DNA of 21,641 nt from Methanomicrobium sp. (GCA_017553245.1 JAFZMT010000140.1:1-21641); one strand, 5' to 3'. Counted from the stretch's first letter, positions 1 to 8,437 are shown. The notes: generated by a model not told the origin, from the sequence alone. Translations and numbers: made by a program.

Positions 1-21
1 GCCGCAGCTCAACATAGTATC

Positions 22-37
22 AAAAATATCAAAAAAA
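22..37 (-). terminator. T-rich termination region after the fwd/hdr operon
   Basis: Read on the minus strand, the 167 bases after the fwdC stop contain a T6 tract (complement of 119-125), then a T7 run (complement of 31-37) and a T5 run (complement of 22-26). Archaeal RNA polymerase terminates at such U-runs without needing a hairpin. A perfect 10-base palindrome (101-110) lies just before the first tract. No further gene is visible between 1 and 167, so the operon probably ends here. The assignment rests on base composition alone. Confidence 0.45.
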
Positions 38-75
38 CTGCATTAACAATACAGTGCCGTCAACGTGCCGCAGCG

Positions 76-102
76 TAATCAACATAATCAAGATAATCAA
101 CG
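76..102. repeat. Three 9-base tandem repeats downstream of fwdC
   Basis: Three consecutive 9-base units of the form TAATCAAnn start at 76, 85 and 94. They lie in the A/T-rich, apparently non-coding tail after fwdC and directly abut the palindrome at 101-110. This looks like replication slippage in unconstrained sequence; no function can be read from it. Confidence 0.5.
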
Positions 103-167
103 GTTAACCGATAACGGATAAAAAATTTGGTTGTCGGAATGACCTGTATCAGACCGACCGAAAAAGA

Positions 168-971
168 TTATTTTTTGAGGTAAATGTTACCGTAGATGAT
201 CTCGCCCTTCCTCTTGGAGTGGCGCTCACCCAGGTCACCGATATAGTGTGCAAATGTTAATTTTTCGCCTTCGACCGCTTCAGCCTCGACATCGTCGACA
301 TACTTGAAGCCCGGCATCATGTATTTGATCTGACCGTAAACGTAGATATCTCCTTTGACCATCTGACCGCCGACACGGGACTCGACATTGCCTTTAATGA
401 CAACGGTTCCGCCCTCGCCGTGTGTGCAGACATGAAGGAATGCATCGCCGTCGATGATGATCTTGCCGCCTCTCATGAAGGTTGCAACATCGTTGCCCGC
501 ATTTCCTTTAACGTGGATTAATCCGCCGGTCATTCCGCGCCAGTCGCCGCGGTATGCACTGCCGAGGTAGTTCTGGGCATTACCCTCGACAATGAACTCG
601 CCGCCTGCCATACCGATACCGCAGAACGAATCGACATTACCCTTTACGGTTACTTTGCCGCCCTTCATCCAGCCGGCTGTGTACATATCGCAGTCGCTCT
701 CGACGATGATCTCGCCGGCGGTCATCTGCTGACCGATGCGCTTTACCTTCTTGCAGTTGCCTTTGACGATAATCTGGGTATCGGCAGCAGTCTCGCCGCC
801 GTTACCCTCAATCTCAAAGTACTCACCGAGCTTACCCTTGCGGTTACCCTCATGACATTCGAGTGCTGCAATCTCTTCGGCTGACTTACCTGCAAACGCG
901 TCAGGTGTGACGTTGTATGCCTCAAGATAGAGTTCATGAGTTCCTTTTGCTGTGATTGTAACTGTACTCAT
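168..971 (-). CDS. fwdC: Formylmethanofuran dehydrogenase subunit C
   Basis: A 267-residue protein built of repeating Gly-rich strands (GGxIxVxGNxxxxxG pattern, about residues 85-215). This is the right-handed beta-helix fold that FwdC shares with the C-terminal domain of glutamate synthase large subunit. In the Fwd/Fmd complex FwdC is a structural subunit that packs with FwdA and the FwdB/FwdD redox pair; the complex reduces CO2 to formate and condenses it onto methanofuran in the cytoplasm. The start is set by an AGGTGA ribosome binding site (complement of 975-980) that overlaps the TGA stop of fwdA, leaving 8 bases between the genes. It is the last gene of the operon and is followed by T-rich sequence. 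The length is normal for the family and the gene appears intact. The sequence does not distinguish a tungsten (Fwd) from a molybdenum (Fmd) isoenzyme. Confidence 0.96.
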   Translation of the reverse strand: MSTVTITAKGTHELYLEAYNVTPDAFAGKSAEEIAALECHEGNRKGKLGEYFEIEGNGGETAADTQIIVKGNCKKVKRIGQQMTAGEIIVESDCDMYTAGWMKGGKVTVKGNVDSFCGIGMAGGEFIVEGNAQNYLGSAYRGDWRGMTGGLIHVKGNAGNDVATFMRGGKIIIDGDAFLHVCTHGEGGTVVIKGNVESRVGGQMVKGDIYVYGQIKYMMPGFKYVDDVEAEAVEGEKLTFAHYIGDLGERHSKRKGEIIYGNIYLKK

Positions 972-979
972 AGTTCACC

Positions 980-2689
980 TCAGTTGGTTGCGTCGACCTC
1001 AATTGCACGCGGGTTGTGCATGTGCTCGTCAAATACCTTGTAGTTCTCGAGTCCTACGGAGTAGTACTTTGCGAACTTCTCGTGAATATCACGCTCAACG
1101 ATTGCGTTTTCCTTAACCTTGACATCGGTCCAGACCGTGTACTTCGGCGTTGTAGCAATGACAACACCGTTCTCGACAACCATGACGCCGTCCTTGAAGG
1201 TGTATGCCGTCTCGGAGAATGCCTTCTCGATAAGTTCGGGATCTTTGGGCATGTTCTCGGGGTTGATGTCGTAGATTGCAATGTTTGCGTTCATTCCCTC
1301 TTTGAGTGAACCGTAGAGGTTGGAGATACCCATACACTTTGCAGGTCCTGCACGTGTCATCTCGGCAATCTCATAGAGTGAAAGCTCTCTGTCCATGGAC
1401 TCAAGCTGGGTTGCCGCAATGACTTTCTCGGACCACTTGAATGAGTGGAGGAGGTCGTCACGTGCTTTCTTGGACATGAGCCATTTAATTACACGCGGGT
1501 AGCGTGTGAACGGACCTGCGTTGGGGTGATCCGTGGTTAAGTGGCATCTCATGTGGTCTTTTGCAAGGAGAGCAAGCTCAAGACCGATTGCCCACTGAAT
1601 GTCGCAGACCTTGATGTTCTTGTCGTAGACATACGGAACGATACCGGCTGCGGTCTCAAGCTCGACATCGGTGTTAGCCCACTTCAGGTTGTTGAGTCTG
1701 TTTAAGTGGAACTCGAACGGACCGTCTGCGGTCATTGTCGTTGTCTCGTCAAGTGTAACGAAACCGACATCGAATGAGATGTTGTCGTGCTTGTTGACGT
1801 AGTCCATGACCTTCTGTGATCCGGACTCGAAGTCTGCCCATGTGGTTCCGTCGTATGCGTGGAACTGCAGGTGTGTGTTGTGCAGGACAACGTCACGACC
1901 GAACTTGTTGTTCGGCTTTATACCCTCAGCGAGCTTGAGTGTGTCAAGCGTCGTTGTGTAGTTGCCCGGGTTTCCGAGGTTGTTGGGGTGAACGTGCAGA
2001 CAGTGCGGGAGTCCGAGAAGCTCGTTGGTCTCCATCTGTCCCTTTACGATCTCCGCAGGTGTGATATCGAAGTAAGGTACCGGGTCGTGAATTGTGGTAC
2101 AGTTCATACCCCATCCCCATGCTTCCGTTCCGCCGGGGTTGACGCACTTGATACCGAAACCTTTGGTTGCGTTAAGGAGCCATGCCGTGTATGCGGCGTT
2201 GTTCTCAAGCTCTCTGTTCTTTAAGTACTCGAGCTGGAACCAGTTGTTACCCATAACCGGCATTGCCGCGATATCGACGATGGGTGTATCTCTGATCTCT
2301 TCATGAACGTGCGGTGCGTGAAGAGGAGGCATTGCCGCTTCGTTAAGGAAGCTGTAACCCATACGTGCGTATGCGTATCCTGTCGCGAATGTGCTCGGGA
2401 CTGAGAATCCCATCTCGACTCTTGTGTTTCCGACCTTGGTGCGGCTTCTGAAGAGTTTATCCTCAGGGCGCATTAAGCGTCCGACATTGACCTTGGGACC
2501 TACGCAGTGTGTGTGAATATCGACACCGCCCGCCATAACGGTCTTGCCGGATGCGTCAATCGTCTTTCCGCCTTTTACCTCGGAAGCATCAACGATCTTG
2601 CCGTCTTTGATACCGATATCTTTCTTGTCGCCTTTGATACCTGAAAGAGGGTCAAATACGAATCCGTTCTTTATAATGTAATCGCTCAT
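980..2689 (-). CDS. fwdA: Formylmethanofuran dehydrogenase subunit A (metal-dependent amidohydrolase)
   Basis: A 569-residue amidohydrolase of the dihydroorotase/urease type. In Fwd this subunit condenses formate, delivered through an internal tunnel from FwdB, with the amine of methanofuran at a binuclear zinc site. The expected metal ligands are visible: HTH at residues 59-61, Lys181 in GIKCVNPGG (the candidate carbamylated lysine), a His-rich stretch at 229-234 (HCLHVH), HNTH at 270-273 and Asp387 in TTDHPN. Spacing matches the characterised Methanothermobacter wolfei enzyme closely. The start codon overlaps the fwdB stop (ATGA, 4 bases), implying translational coupling, and an AAGGA site lies 6 bases upstream (complement of 2696-2700). 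The full length is consistent with the family and nothing is missing. Confidence 0.97.
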   Translation of the reverse strand: MSDYIIKNGFVFDPLSGIKGDKKDIGIKDGKIVDASEVKGGKTIDASGKTVMAGGVDIHTHCVGPKVNVGRLMRPEDKLFRSRTKVGNTRVEMGFSVPSTFATGYAYARMGYSFLNEAAMPPLHAPHVHEEIRDTPIVDIAAMPVMGNNWFQLEYLKNRELENNAAYTAWLLNATKGFGIKCVNPGGTEAWGWGMNCTTIHDPVPYFDITPAEIVKGQMETNELLGLPHCLHVHPNNLGNPGNYTTTLDTLKLAEGIKPNNKFGRDVVLHNTHLQFHAYDGTTWADFESGSQKVMDYVNKHDNISFDVGFVTLDETTTMTADGPFEFHLNRLNNLKWANTDVELETAAGIVPYVYDKNIKVCDIQWAIGLELALLAKDHMRCHLTTDHPNAGPFTRYPRVIKWLMSKKARDDLLHSFKWSEKVIAATQLESMDRELSLYEIAEMTRAGPAKCMGISNLYGSLKEGMNANIAIYDINPENMPKDPELIEKAFSETAYTFKDGVMVVENGVVIATTPKYTVWTDVKVKENAIVERDIHEKFAKYYSVGLENYKVFDEHMHNPRAIEVDATN

Positions 2690-4020
2690 ATGAATCCTTC
2701 TCCCTCCAGTTCAACCATGCGTTCATAGACCGCATCAAGGAACTCTTCATCCGACGGAACACCCGCAGGTGCGTCGACGACTTTCCTGTACTGAATCGGA
2801 ACGTTATCCATACGATATACGATACCGCCGTCATCGACACCGCAGATCTTAACAGGGACGTGAAGATCGGAGATCTCGCTTGCCATGTTGCGGCTCGGGT
2901 CGATTGTGATGAACGGGTGCTTCTTTAAGTGCTGTACTGCGGGAATCGGGAAGTGTGCTCCGGCATCCGTACCGATGTTGATGAATGCATCAACTTCGTC
3001 ACGCATTGCAAGATCGACCGAACTTGTCTCTCCCGGGTTCATGTGAACCATTGTCTTCTTTGTTAAGTCGAGACAGTAGGGGAATCCGAACTGCCATGAC
3101 CAGACAGCTCCCGGACCTGTGATGTTGTAGTGTCCGCGCATTGCCATGATTGTACACTTTGTGAACTCGTTTAAGTCACGTGTAAGTGAGATGGCAATAT
3201 CGATGTTGTGGTTGCGTCCGTCGGAGTGGCACAGTCCCATTCCGTAGAAGAAGTTGCAGAAACGTGCGTTCTTCATTACTTCGGCTACTTCGAGGATTGT
3301 CTCCTTGGGGATGTTTGCAACCACGTCGGGGATATCGTCGGCGTGTCCGTGGCAGACCATACGGAATGCATCGAACAGCTCGTAGTCGTGTCCCTGTCTT
3401 ACCTGCAGGTAATAGTCGGCGACACGTCCGGTATCCGTGAACCTCGGGTCGATTACAATGACTGTCCTCGACTTGTGTCCCTTACCGGTGAAGAAACCGC
3501 GGGGGAAGATGGAATATCTGGACATGTGGCGCGGGTGCGCGTGTGCCGGGTTTGATCCCCAGTAGACGATTACGTCTGCACGGTTCTTGACTTCACCGAG
3601 TGTACATGACGGGTATCCGTTATCGAAGATTGCAAGGAACGAACTTCCGTGACAGATTGATGCACAGTTATCGAGACAGCCTCCGGCTCTCTCCATGACA
3701 CGTGCTGCTGCTGCGTGACCTTCGCAGTTTGTTGAACCGAATCCGTACATCAGCGGTTTCTTTGCTTTGAGGAGTGTCTTTGCTGTAAAGTCGATTGCTT
3801 CCTTAAAGCTGACATCCTTCATTGTGCCATCGGGCTGGCGCATGCGCGGAAGTTTAATACGTCCGTCGTGGTCGCCGCCGTGCATGAAGATCTGTGTTCC
3901 GATAGCGCAGACGTTCTTGACCTCCAGAACTCTCTTTCCGTCATCGGAAACTGTTACCTCAATATCGTCACAGCAGGAACCGCAGTACGGACATCCTACG
4001 TTTTTGATTACTTTAGGCAT
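2686..4020 (-). CDS. fwdB: Formylmethanofuran dehydrogenase subunit B (molybdopterin/tungstopterin CO2 reductase)
   Basis: A 444-residue catalytic subunit related to the large subunit of formate dehydrogenase. With FwdD it binds the bis-pterin W or Mo cofactor and reduces CO2 to formate. The N-terminal Cys pattern CPYCGSCC (residues 10-17) with Cys38 supplies the proximal [4Fe-4S] cluster. The metal ligand is Cys123 in SICHGSS, where some methanogens carry selenocysteine; here it is an ordinary Cys codon and no in-frame TGA is present. Pterin-contact blocks such as YWGSNPAHAHPRH and IDPRFTDT follow. The gene lies 6 bases after fwdD and overlaps fwdA by 4. A GTGA ribosome binding element (complement of 4027-4030) sits 6 bases before the ATG and doubles as the end of fwdD. 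The protein is somewhat shorter than FdhA because its C-terminal pterin domain is the separate FwdD. Confidence 0.97.
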   Translation of the reverse strand: MPKVIKNVGCPYCGSCCDDIEVTVSDDGKRVLEVKNVCAIGTQIFMHGGDHDGRIKLPRMRQPDGTMKDVSFKEAIDFTAKTLLKAKKPLMYGFGSTNCEGHAAAARVMERAGGCLDNCASICHGSSFLAIFDNGYPSCTLGEVKNRADVIVYWGSNPAHAHPRHMSRYSIFPRGFFTGKGHKSRTVIVIDPRFTDTGRVADYYLQVRQGHDYELFDAFRMVCHGHADDIPDVVANIPKETILEVAEVMKNARFCNFFYGMGLCHSDGRNHNIDIAISLTRDLNEFTKCTIMAMRGHYNITGPGAVWSWQFGFPYCLDLTKKTMVHMNPGETSSVDLAMRDEVDAFINIGTDAGAHFPIPAVQHLKKHPFITIDPSRNMASEISDLHVPVKICGVDDGGIVYRMDNVPIQYRKVVDAPAGVPSDEEFLDAVYERMVELEGEGFI

Positions 4021-4026
4021 TTTAAA

Positions 4027-4440
4027 TCACTCATTACCTTCTTTCCAAAGACCTACGGCACCCTGAACACATTCAAGAGCTGACTTGATGCGCTCAAACG
4101 GCGCGGGTTCAATATATACGGGGAAACCGCTGTACTGCGGCTCGCCCGTTGACTGTGTTCTCGGCGGAACAACCTGATTTGCCCAGACACCCTGACGGAT
4201 GTGGCAGAGTCCTCTGTAACAGGTCTGGCGGGCGACAACTGCTTTTACAATTACTTCGCCGCTCTCGCTTGTTACTTTTACATTGGTGTTGGGGGTGATA
4301 CCAAGTGCCTTGATATCCTCCTCATTCATCTCAACGAGAGAACATGCCTCAAAGTATTCCTTGGAGGGTTTTCCAATCTCCATGGCAATACCTTCCTCAA
4401 TGGAACGCTGGGTTATCATGTTCAATAATATCTTTGCCAT
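4027..4440 (-). CDS. fwdD: Formylmethanofuran dehydrogenase subunit D (molybdopterin dinucleotide-binding)
   Basis: A 137-residue protein corresponding to the C-terminal molybdopterin-dinucleotide-binding domain of molybdopterin oxidoreductases, here encoded separately as is usual in Fwd/Fmd. It completes the pterin-binding site with FwdB. The stretch around residues 74-92 (CYRGLCHIRQGVWANQVVP) is the block I recognise from FwdD proteins. The N-terminal part forms the expected double-psi-barrel-like strand pattern ending in VIVKAV. An AGGTGA site (complement of 4450-4455) lies 9 bases before the ATG. That site belongs to a 15-base near-repeat of the adjacent mvhD 3' end. The gene lies between mvhD/flpD and fwdB in the operon. 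Confidence 0.95.
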   Translation of the reverse strand: MAKILLNMITQRSIEEGIAMEIGKPSKEYFEACSLVEMNEEDIKALGITPNTNVKVTSESGEVIVKAVVARQTCYRGLCHIRQGVWANQVVPPRTQSTGEPQYSGFPVYIEPAPFERIKSALECVQGAVGLWKEGNE

Positions 4441-4447
4441 ATTCTAT

Positions 4448-4482
4448 ATTCACCTGTTAAATTCTCAATTCACCGGTTAAAT
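4448..4482. repeat. 15-base near-perfect direct repeat at the mvhD-fwdD junction
   Basis: The 15-base unit ATTCACCTGTTAAAT (4448-4462) recurs at 4468-4482 with one change (G for T at its eighth base). On the minus strand the copy at 4468-4482 covers the last codons and TGA of mvhD. The other copy supplies the AGGTGA ribosome binding site of fwdD. The arrangement looks like a small duplication that placed a ribosome binding site in the 29-base spacer. Confidence 0.75.
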
Positions 4483-4886
4483 GGGCTTGGACCAAGTTCT
4501 TTTATTGTGCTAATGACGTCGTTCATGACCATTCCCCACTTTGCACCCTCGGATGCCGAGACGAATGTCATTCTGAGTCTCTTGTCGTTAACACCGATAT
4601 TCTTCAGGACGTTCTTCATGAGGAACATGCGTTTTGCGCATTTGTAGTTGCCCTCAAGATAGTGGCAGTCACCGAAGTGACATCCCGATACCAGTACACC
4701 GTCTGCTCCGTCGTTGAATGCCTTCATTATGAAGAGAGGATCGACACGACCCGTACACATTACACGGATTGCACGAATGTCGGGTGGATACTGGATACGG
4801 GCACCGCCAGCAAGATCGGCACCGGCATATGAACACCAGTTACAGATGATTGCTACAATTTTAGGGTTCCATCCTTCATCTGCCAT
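4470..4886 (-). CDS. mvhD: Hydrogenase/formate dehydrogenase-linked iron-sulfur subunit MvhD (FlpD)
   Basis: A 138-residue [2Fe-2S] protein of the MvhD/FlpD/HdrD-delta family. It passes electrons from an electron-donor module (hydrogenase MvhAG or formate dehydrogenase FdhAB) to the flavin of HdrA. Cysteines sit in CNWC (15-18), VMCTGR (44), CHFGDCHYLEGN (69 and 74) and Cys83, as in the family. Translation is coupled to hdrA: the hdrA stop and mvhD start share one base (TAATG). A textbook GGAGGTGA ribosome binding site (complement of 4893-4900), a full match to the archaeal anti-SD, lies 6 bases upstream. No mvhA or mvhG follows, so FlpD is an equally good name. The donor module must be encoded elsewhere. 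Confidence 0.95.
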   Translation of the reverse strand: MADEGWNPKIVAIICNWCSYAGADLAGGARIQYPPDIRAIRVMCTGRVDPLFIMKAFNDGADGVLVSGCHFGDCHYLEGNYKCAKRMFLMKNVLKNIGVNDKRLRMTFVSASEGAKWGMVMNDVISTIKELGPSPFNR

Positions 4887-6916
4887 TACTGTTCACCTCC
4901 GAGTCCGCCAAGAAGAAATGCGTCGATCTGAGCGCAGATCTGCGGACTGGTAAAGTGCTGCATCTTGATTGCGCCGCCCGGACAATATCCGCCGCAGGTA
5001 CCGCAACCTTTACACTTTGCTTCGGTTACTGTCATAACCTGTCTGCCGTCGTCAAGTGTCTTAAGCGAAAGCGCCTTGTATGGACACTGCGGGACACACA
5101 TTCCGCATCCTGCGCAGAGTGACTCGACACACTGTGCGAAGTAAGGCTCAAGCTCTACTTCACCCTTGTGAATCGGGATACTTGCCGCGGATGCCGCTCC
5201 TTCAGCCTGACCGACCGTGTCAGGAATATCCTTCGGACCCTGACAGACACCTGCAAGGAAAATACCTGCCGTTGTCGTTCCGCACGGGTTGAGCTTCGGG
5301 TGAGCTTCAAGGTACCATCCGTCCTGCGACTTGGAGATACCGAACATCTGACGAATGTGCTCTGCGTCCGCCTTCGGCTTGATTGCAGCCGCAAGTACTA
5401 CAATGTCACATTCAACCGTAACAGGTCTGCCTAAGAGTGTGTCCTCTGCCTTTACATAGATATTCTTTGTGACAGGGTCTTCCTGCAGTGAGGCAACACG
5501 GCCGCGGATGAACTTCGCGCCTTCGTTCTGGATACGGTAATAGAACTCCTCGTACATCTTACCGAATGACCTGATATCCATGTAGAATATGTAAGGCACA
5601 CAGCCCGGAATCTTTTCCATGACCTGGTGAGCGTGCTTGAGCGAGTACATACAACAGAATCTCGAACAGTAGGGCTTGGATGAGCCGCCTGTGTTGTCAC
5701 GGGATCCCGCACAGAGTACGAAACCGACTTTCATCGGCGTTACACCGTCGGACGGGCGGATTAAGTGACCGCCGGTAGGTCCTGAAGCACAGATTAAGCG
5801 CTCGAACTCGAGACCGGTGATAACGTTCTCGTATCTCTTGTAACCCCACTCGGTCTTGTCTTCAATCGGGATTAAATCGTAACCGGTTGCAAGAATTACA
5901 CAACCGACTTTGACCTTCTCGAACGTGTCAACCATGTCGAGGTCGATTGCAGCCTTCTCCGGTCCGCAGATCTCTTTACAGAGTCCGCACTTTACACATG
6001 CATCGAAGTCGATTGTGTACTGGAGAGGTACAACCTGCGGGTGGTAAATGTAGATTGCCTTTCTCGGAGCCATTCCGAACTCGAACGGGTTGGGCTTGAT
6101 TACGGGACAGACTGAGGTACAGTCACCGCAACCGTTACAGCCGGAGCCTTTGAGACCTGCTGCCTCCATCTCGGCACCGTTTCTGGTTCCGCGTGCTTTT
6201 CTTCTGAGCGTAATCTCGAAGTTACCGATGTATCCGTCCACGGACTCGACTTCGGTGTAGCTCTTGAGGATGATATTGGGGTGACGTCCCGCATCCACCA
6301 TCTTCGGTGATAAGATACACTGTGAACAGTCGAGTGTCGGGAATGTCTTATCGAGCTGTGACATTCTGCCGCCGATACTGGGGGTCTGCTCAATGAGGTA
6401 GGTCTTGATACCTGCGCTTGCAAGATCGAGTGATGCCTGAATACCTCCGACACCGCCGCCTACGACCATTGCAGCGTGCTCAACGGGCACACTCTTTGGT
6501 GTAAGGTCTTCGAGGAGTCTTGCCTTTGCAACGGCGATTCTGACCTGATCTTTTGCTTTTGCGGTTGCGCCGTCCCAGTCGTGCATGTGAACCCATGAGT
6601 TCTGGTCACGGATGTTTGCCATCTCGAAGCGGAACTCGTTGAGTCCTCCTTCTTTGGTTGCAATCCTGAATGTCGGTTCGTGCAGACGGGGTGTACATGC
6701 CGCAACTACAACGCCTGTGAGTTTGTGCTCGGCGATTGCCGCTTTAATCATGTTCTGACCCGGAGTCGAGCACATGTACTGGTAATCCTTTGCAATGATT
6801 ACGTTGGGGAGGGTCTGAGCATACTTTACGACATCAGCAACAGAGAGTGAACCTGCAATGTTGGTACCGCAGTGGCAAATAAACACTCCTATTCTTGGGG
6901 TCTGTTCTTCTACCAT
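4886..6916 (-). CDS. hdrA: CoB-CoM heterodisulfide reductase iron-sulfur subunit A (flavin, electron-bifurcating)
   Basis: A 676-residue flavoprotein that splits electron pairs between the heterodisulfide (via HdrBC) and ferredoxin. Order of elements, counted from the start chosen here: N-terminal Cys motif ICHCG (about 14-17); FAD-binding GGGVGG (about 153-158); the conserved LDCSQCILSPKMV (197-200) cluster site; inserted ferredoxin motifs CNGCGDCTSVCP and CVKCGLCKEIC (about 260-317); a second flavoprotein half with RFCCMYSLKHA; and C-terminal ferredoxin motifs CAGCGMCVPQCP and CKGCGTCGGYCPG. The AGGAGG ribosome binding site directly abuts an upstream ATG at 6925 but lies 9 bases from the ATG at 6916, so the inner ATG is chosen. 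The open frame from 6925 would add only MKK. No selenocysteine codon is present. The gene is complete, and its length fits HdrA of hydrogenotrophic methanogens. Confidence 0.96.
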   Translation of the reverse strand: MVEEQTPRIGVFICHCGTNIAGSLSVADVVKYAQTLPNVIIAKDYQYMCSTPGQNMIKAAIAEHKLTGVVVAACTPRLHEPTFRIATKEGGLNEFRFEMANIRDQNSWVHMHDWDGATAKAKDQVRIAVAKARLLEDLTPKSVPVEHAAMVVGGGVGGIQASLDLASAGIKTYLIEQTPSIGGRMSQLDKTFPTLDCSQCILSPKMVDAGRHPNIILKSYTEVESVDGYIGNFEITLRRKARGTRNGAEMEAAGLKGSGCNGCGDCTSVCPVIKPNPFEFGMAPRKAIYIYHPQVVPLQYTIDFDACVKCGLCKEICGPEKAAIDLDMVDTFEKVKVGCVILATGYDLIPIEDKTEWGYKRYENVITGLEFERLICASGPTGGHLIRPSDGVTPMKVGFVLCAGSRDNTGGSSKPYCSRFCCMYSLKHAHQVMEKIPGCVPYIFYMDIRSFGKMYEEFYYRIQNEGAKFIRGRVASLQEDPVTKNIYVKAEDTLLGRPVTVECDIVVLAAAIKPKADAEHIRQMFGISKSQDGWYLEAHPKLNPCGTTTAGIFLAGVCQGPKDIPDTVGQAEGAASAASIPIHKGEVELEPYFAQCVESLCAGCGMCVPQCPYKALSLKTLDDGRQVMTVTEAKCKGCGTCGGYCPGGAIKMQHFTSPQICAQIDAFLLGGLGGEQ

Positions 6917-6930
6917 TTTTTTCATCCTCC

Positions 6931-7836
6931 TTACTGAATCTTCTCCAGGAACGATGTGCAGTCGATTGCGTGCAGATCAATTGCAAGTTCCGCGGGTGTC
7001 ATTCCCTGTGCAAGTCCTAACAGCTCGTTGAAGTGAAGGATCGGAAGATCGTATTTCTTACCGAATTTCTCCCGGATCTCAACCTGACCGCGGTCGAACT
7101 GAAGCTGACAGAACGGACAGACTTCGGTTAATGCGTCTGCGCCTGCTTCCTTGATGTTGATTAACTTCTCGTTTGTGATATCGAGAGCGTGAAGGAGATC
7201 GTATCCGCGGACACCGCCGCCTGCTCCGCAGCACTGCATCTTGTTGCGGTACTGTACGGGCTCCGCACCGAGTGCGGCTACAAGTTCTTCAATCCACATC
7301 GGGTTTTCGGTGTCGCCGAAGTGACGGTCTTTCTGCGGCTTCATTAAGTGGCAGCCGTAGTGGACTGCGACCTTTGTGCCTGTAAGAGGTCTTGTGACGC
7401 TGTCTGCGACCTTCTTTACACCGCAGATCTTGTCGTCGTAGTAAAGTTCGGCAAGGTGCCAGACGTTGATTGATCCTTTGTACTGCATGTCAATCTCGGC
7501 GAGGACCTCGTTGACGCCGTCACGAAGCTCGTCGTTGTGCTTTAATTTGTGGTTGACTTCCCAGATTGACTTGTAACAGCCGTTACAGATGAGTGCAATG
7601 TCTTTACCCATCTCTTCTGCAAGACAGAGGTTTCTTGCCGCCATTGCATACCAGACGTTTAAATCGATTGAACCGAATGCACCGGGTGCAGGACAGCAGC
7701 TTGCTCCCTTCAGCGGAAGAAGCTCGATACCTAATTTTGCACTTGTCTTGATTGCGGATGCTTCACAACCGGGGTAACGGTTTGGTGCAATACAACCGAG
7801 GAAGAATGCATATGAGTGTTCCATGTGTGTAGCCAT
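6931..7836 (-). CDS. hdrB: CoB-CoM heterodisulfide reductase subunit B (non-cubane Fe-S catalytic subunit)
   Basis: A 301-residue catalytic subunit that reduces CoM-S-S-CoB at two noncubane [4Fe-4S] clusters. Both CCG motifs fit the family spacing exactly: C15-X31-CC(47-48)-X35-C84xxC87, and C162-X39-CC(202-203)-X36-C240xxC243. A GGAGGAG ribosome binding site (complement of 7846-7852) lies 9 bases before the ATG, supporting the first Met rather than Met5. The hdrB stop is 14 bases from the preferred hdrA start; its TAA immediately precedes the hdrA ribosome binding site. HdrC precedes it by 6 bases. The protein is cytoplasmic, with no membrane segments, as expected for the soluble HdrABC of methanogens without cytochromes. 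Confidence 0.97.
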   Translation of the reverse strand: MATHMEHSYAFFLGCIAPNRYPGCEASAIKTSAKLGIELLPLKGASCCPAPGAFGSIDLNVWYAMAARNLCLAEEMGKDIALICNGCYKSIWEVNHKLKHNDELRDGVNEVLAEIDMQYKGSINVWHLAELYYDDKICGVKKVADSVTRPLTGTKVAVHYGCHLMKPQKDRHFGDTENPMWIEELVAALGAEPVQYRNKMQCCGAGGGVRGYDLLHALDITNEKLINIKEAGADALTEVCPFCQLQFDRGQVEIREKFGKKYDLPILHFNELLGLAQGMTPAELAIDLHAIDCTSFLEKIQ

Positions 7837-7842
7837 TTTAAC

Positions 7843-8421
7843 TTACTCCTCCGAAAGGATGCGGTCTGCTTCCGCTTTTAAGTTGTAGTGATCGATGATC
7901 TTCTGGATTCCCGGGATGTATTCAGGATACGTGTGGGTTGTCGGCGGGTCTCTCGGAAGTCCGAGTCTCTCACGTACGGCACGGTTTGCATCGTTGTTCG
8001 GTACGCCGTGTCCGGTCTTGTAGATCAGCTGAACTGTCTGCAGGAAGTTCTTCGGAACTGCGTGTCCTGTCTTGAATGCAAGGTTTCTCATTGCCATGAT
8101 AACATCGGTCGGAAGGATGTCACGCGGGCAGCGGTCCGAACATGAGTAACAGGTCGTACAGAGCCAGAGATCGGGATCCGACAGTGCCTCTTCCTCAAGA
8201 CCGAGTATTGCTCTTCTCATAAACACACGAATGCGGTATGAACTGCGTGGCGCTGACGGGCATGAACCTGTACAGGTACCACACTGGTAGCACATGTGTG
8301 ATATTGTGCCGCTGAGCTTCTTGACTTCTGCGCTGAAGTCTTTGTTTGAGTCAGTGACGTAGTAGTTCCTGTCCCTGAGTTTCTTCTCAAGTTCAGGGTT
8401 TCCGTAATTTTTCTCTACCAT
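7843..8421 (-). CDS. hdrC: CoB-CoM heterodisulfide reductase subunit C
   Basis: A 192-residue protein with two cubane [4Fe-4S] motifs, CYQCGTCTGSCP (Cys44, 47, 50, 54) and CTTCYSCSDRCP (Cys88, 91, 94, 98). These wire electrons from HdrA to the noncubane clusters of HdrB. The rest is a helical scaffold typical of HdrC (for example TDVIMAMRNLAFKTGH). A GGTGA ribosome binding element (complement of 8428-8432) sits 6 bases upstream of the ATG. The gene follows the polyferredoxin gene by 16 bases and precedes hdrB by 6. Length and composition are normal. Confidence 0.97.
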   Translation of the reverse strand: MVEKNYGNPELEKKLRDRNYYVTDSNKDFSAEVKKLSGTISHMCYQCGTCTGSCPSAPRSSYRIRVFMRRAILGLEEEALSDPDLWLCTTCYSCSDRCPRDILPTDVIMAMRNLAFKTGHAVPKNFLQTVQLIYKTGHGVPNNDANRAVRERLGLPRDPPTTHTYPEYIPGIQKIIDHYNLKAEADRILSEE

Positions 8422-8437
8422 ATGATTTCACCACGGT

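Noticed and set aside
3652..3654. Possible selenocysteine in FwdB
   Set aside because: The active-site position is a normal Cys codon and the frame contains no internal TGA; no SECIS-type element was noticed.
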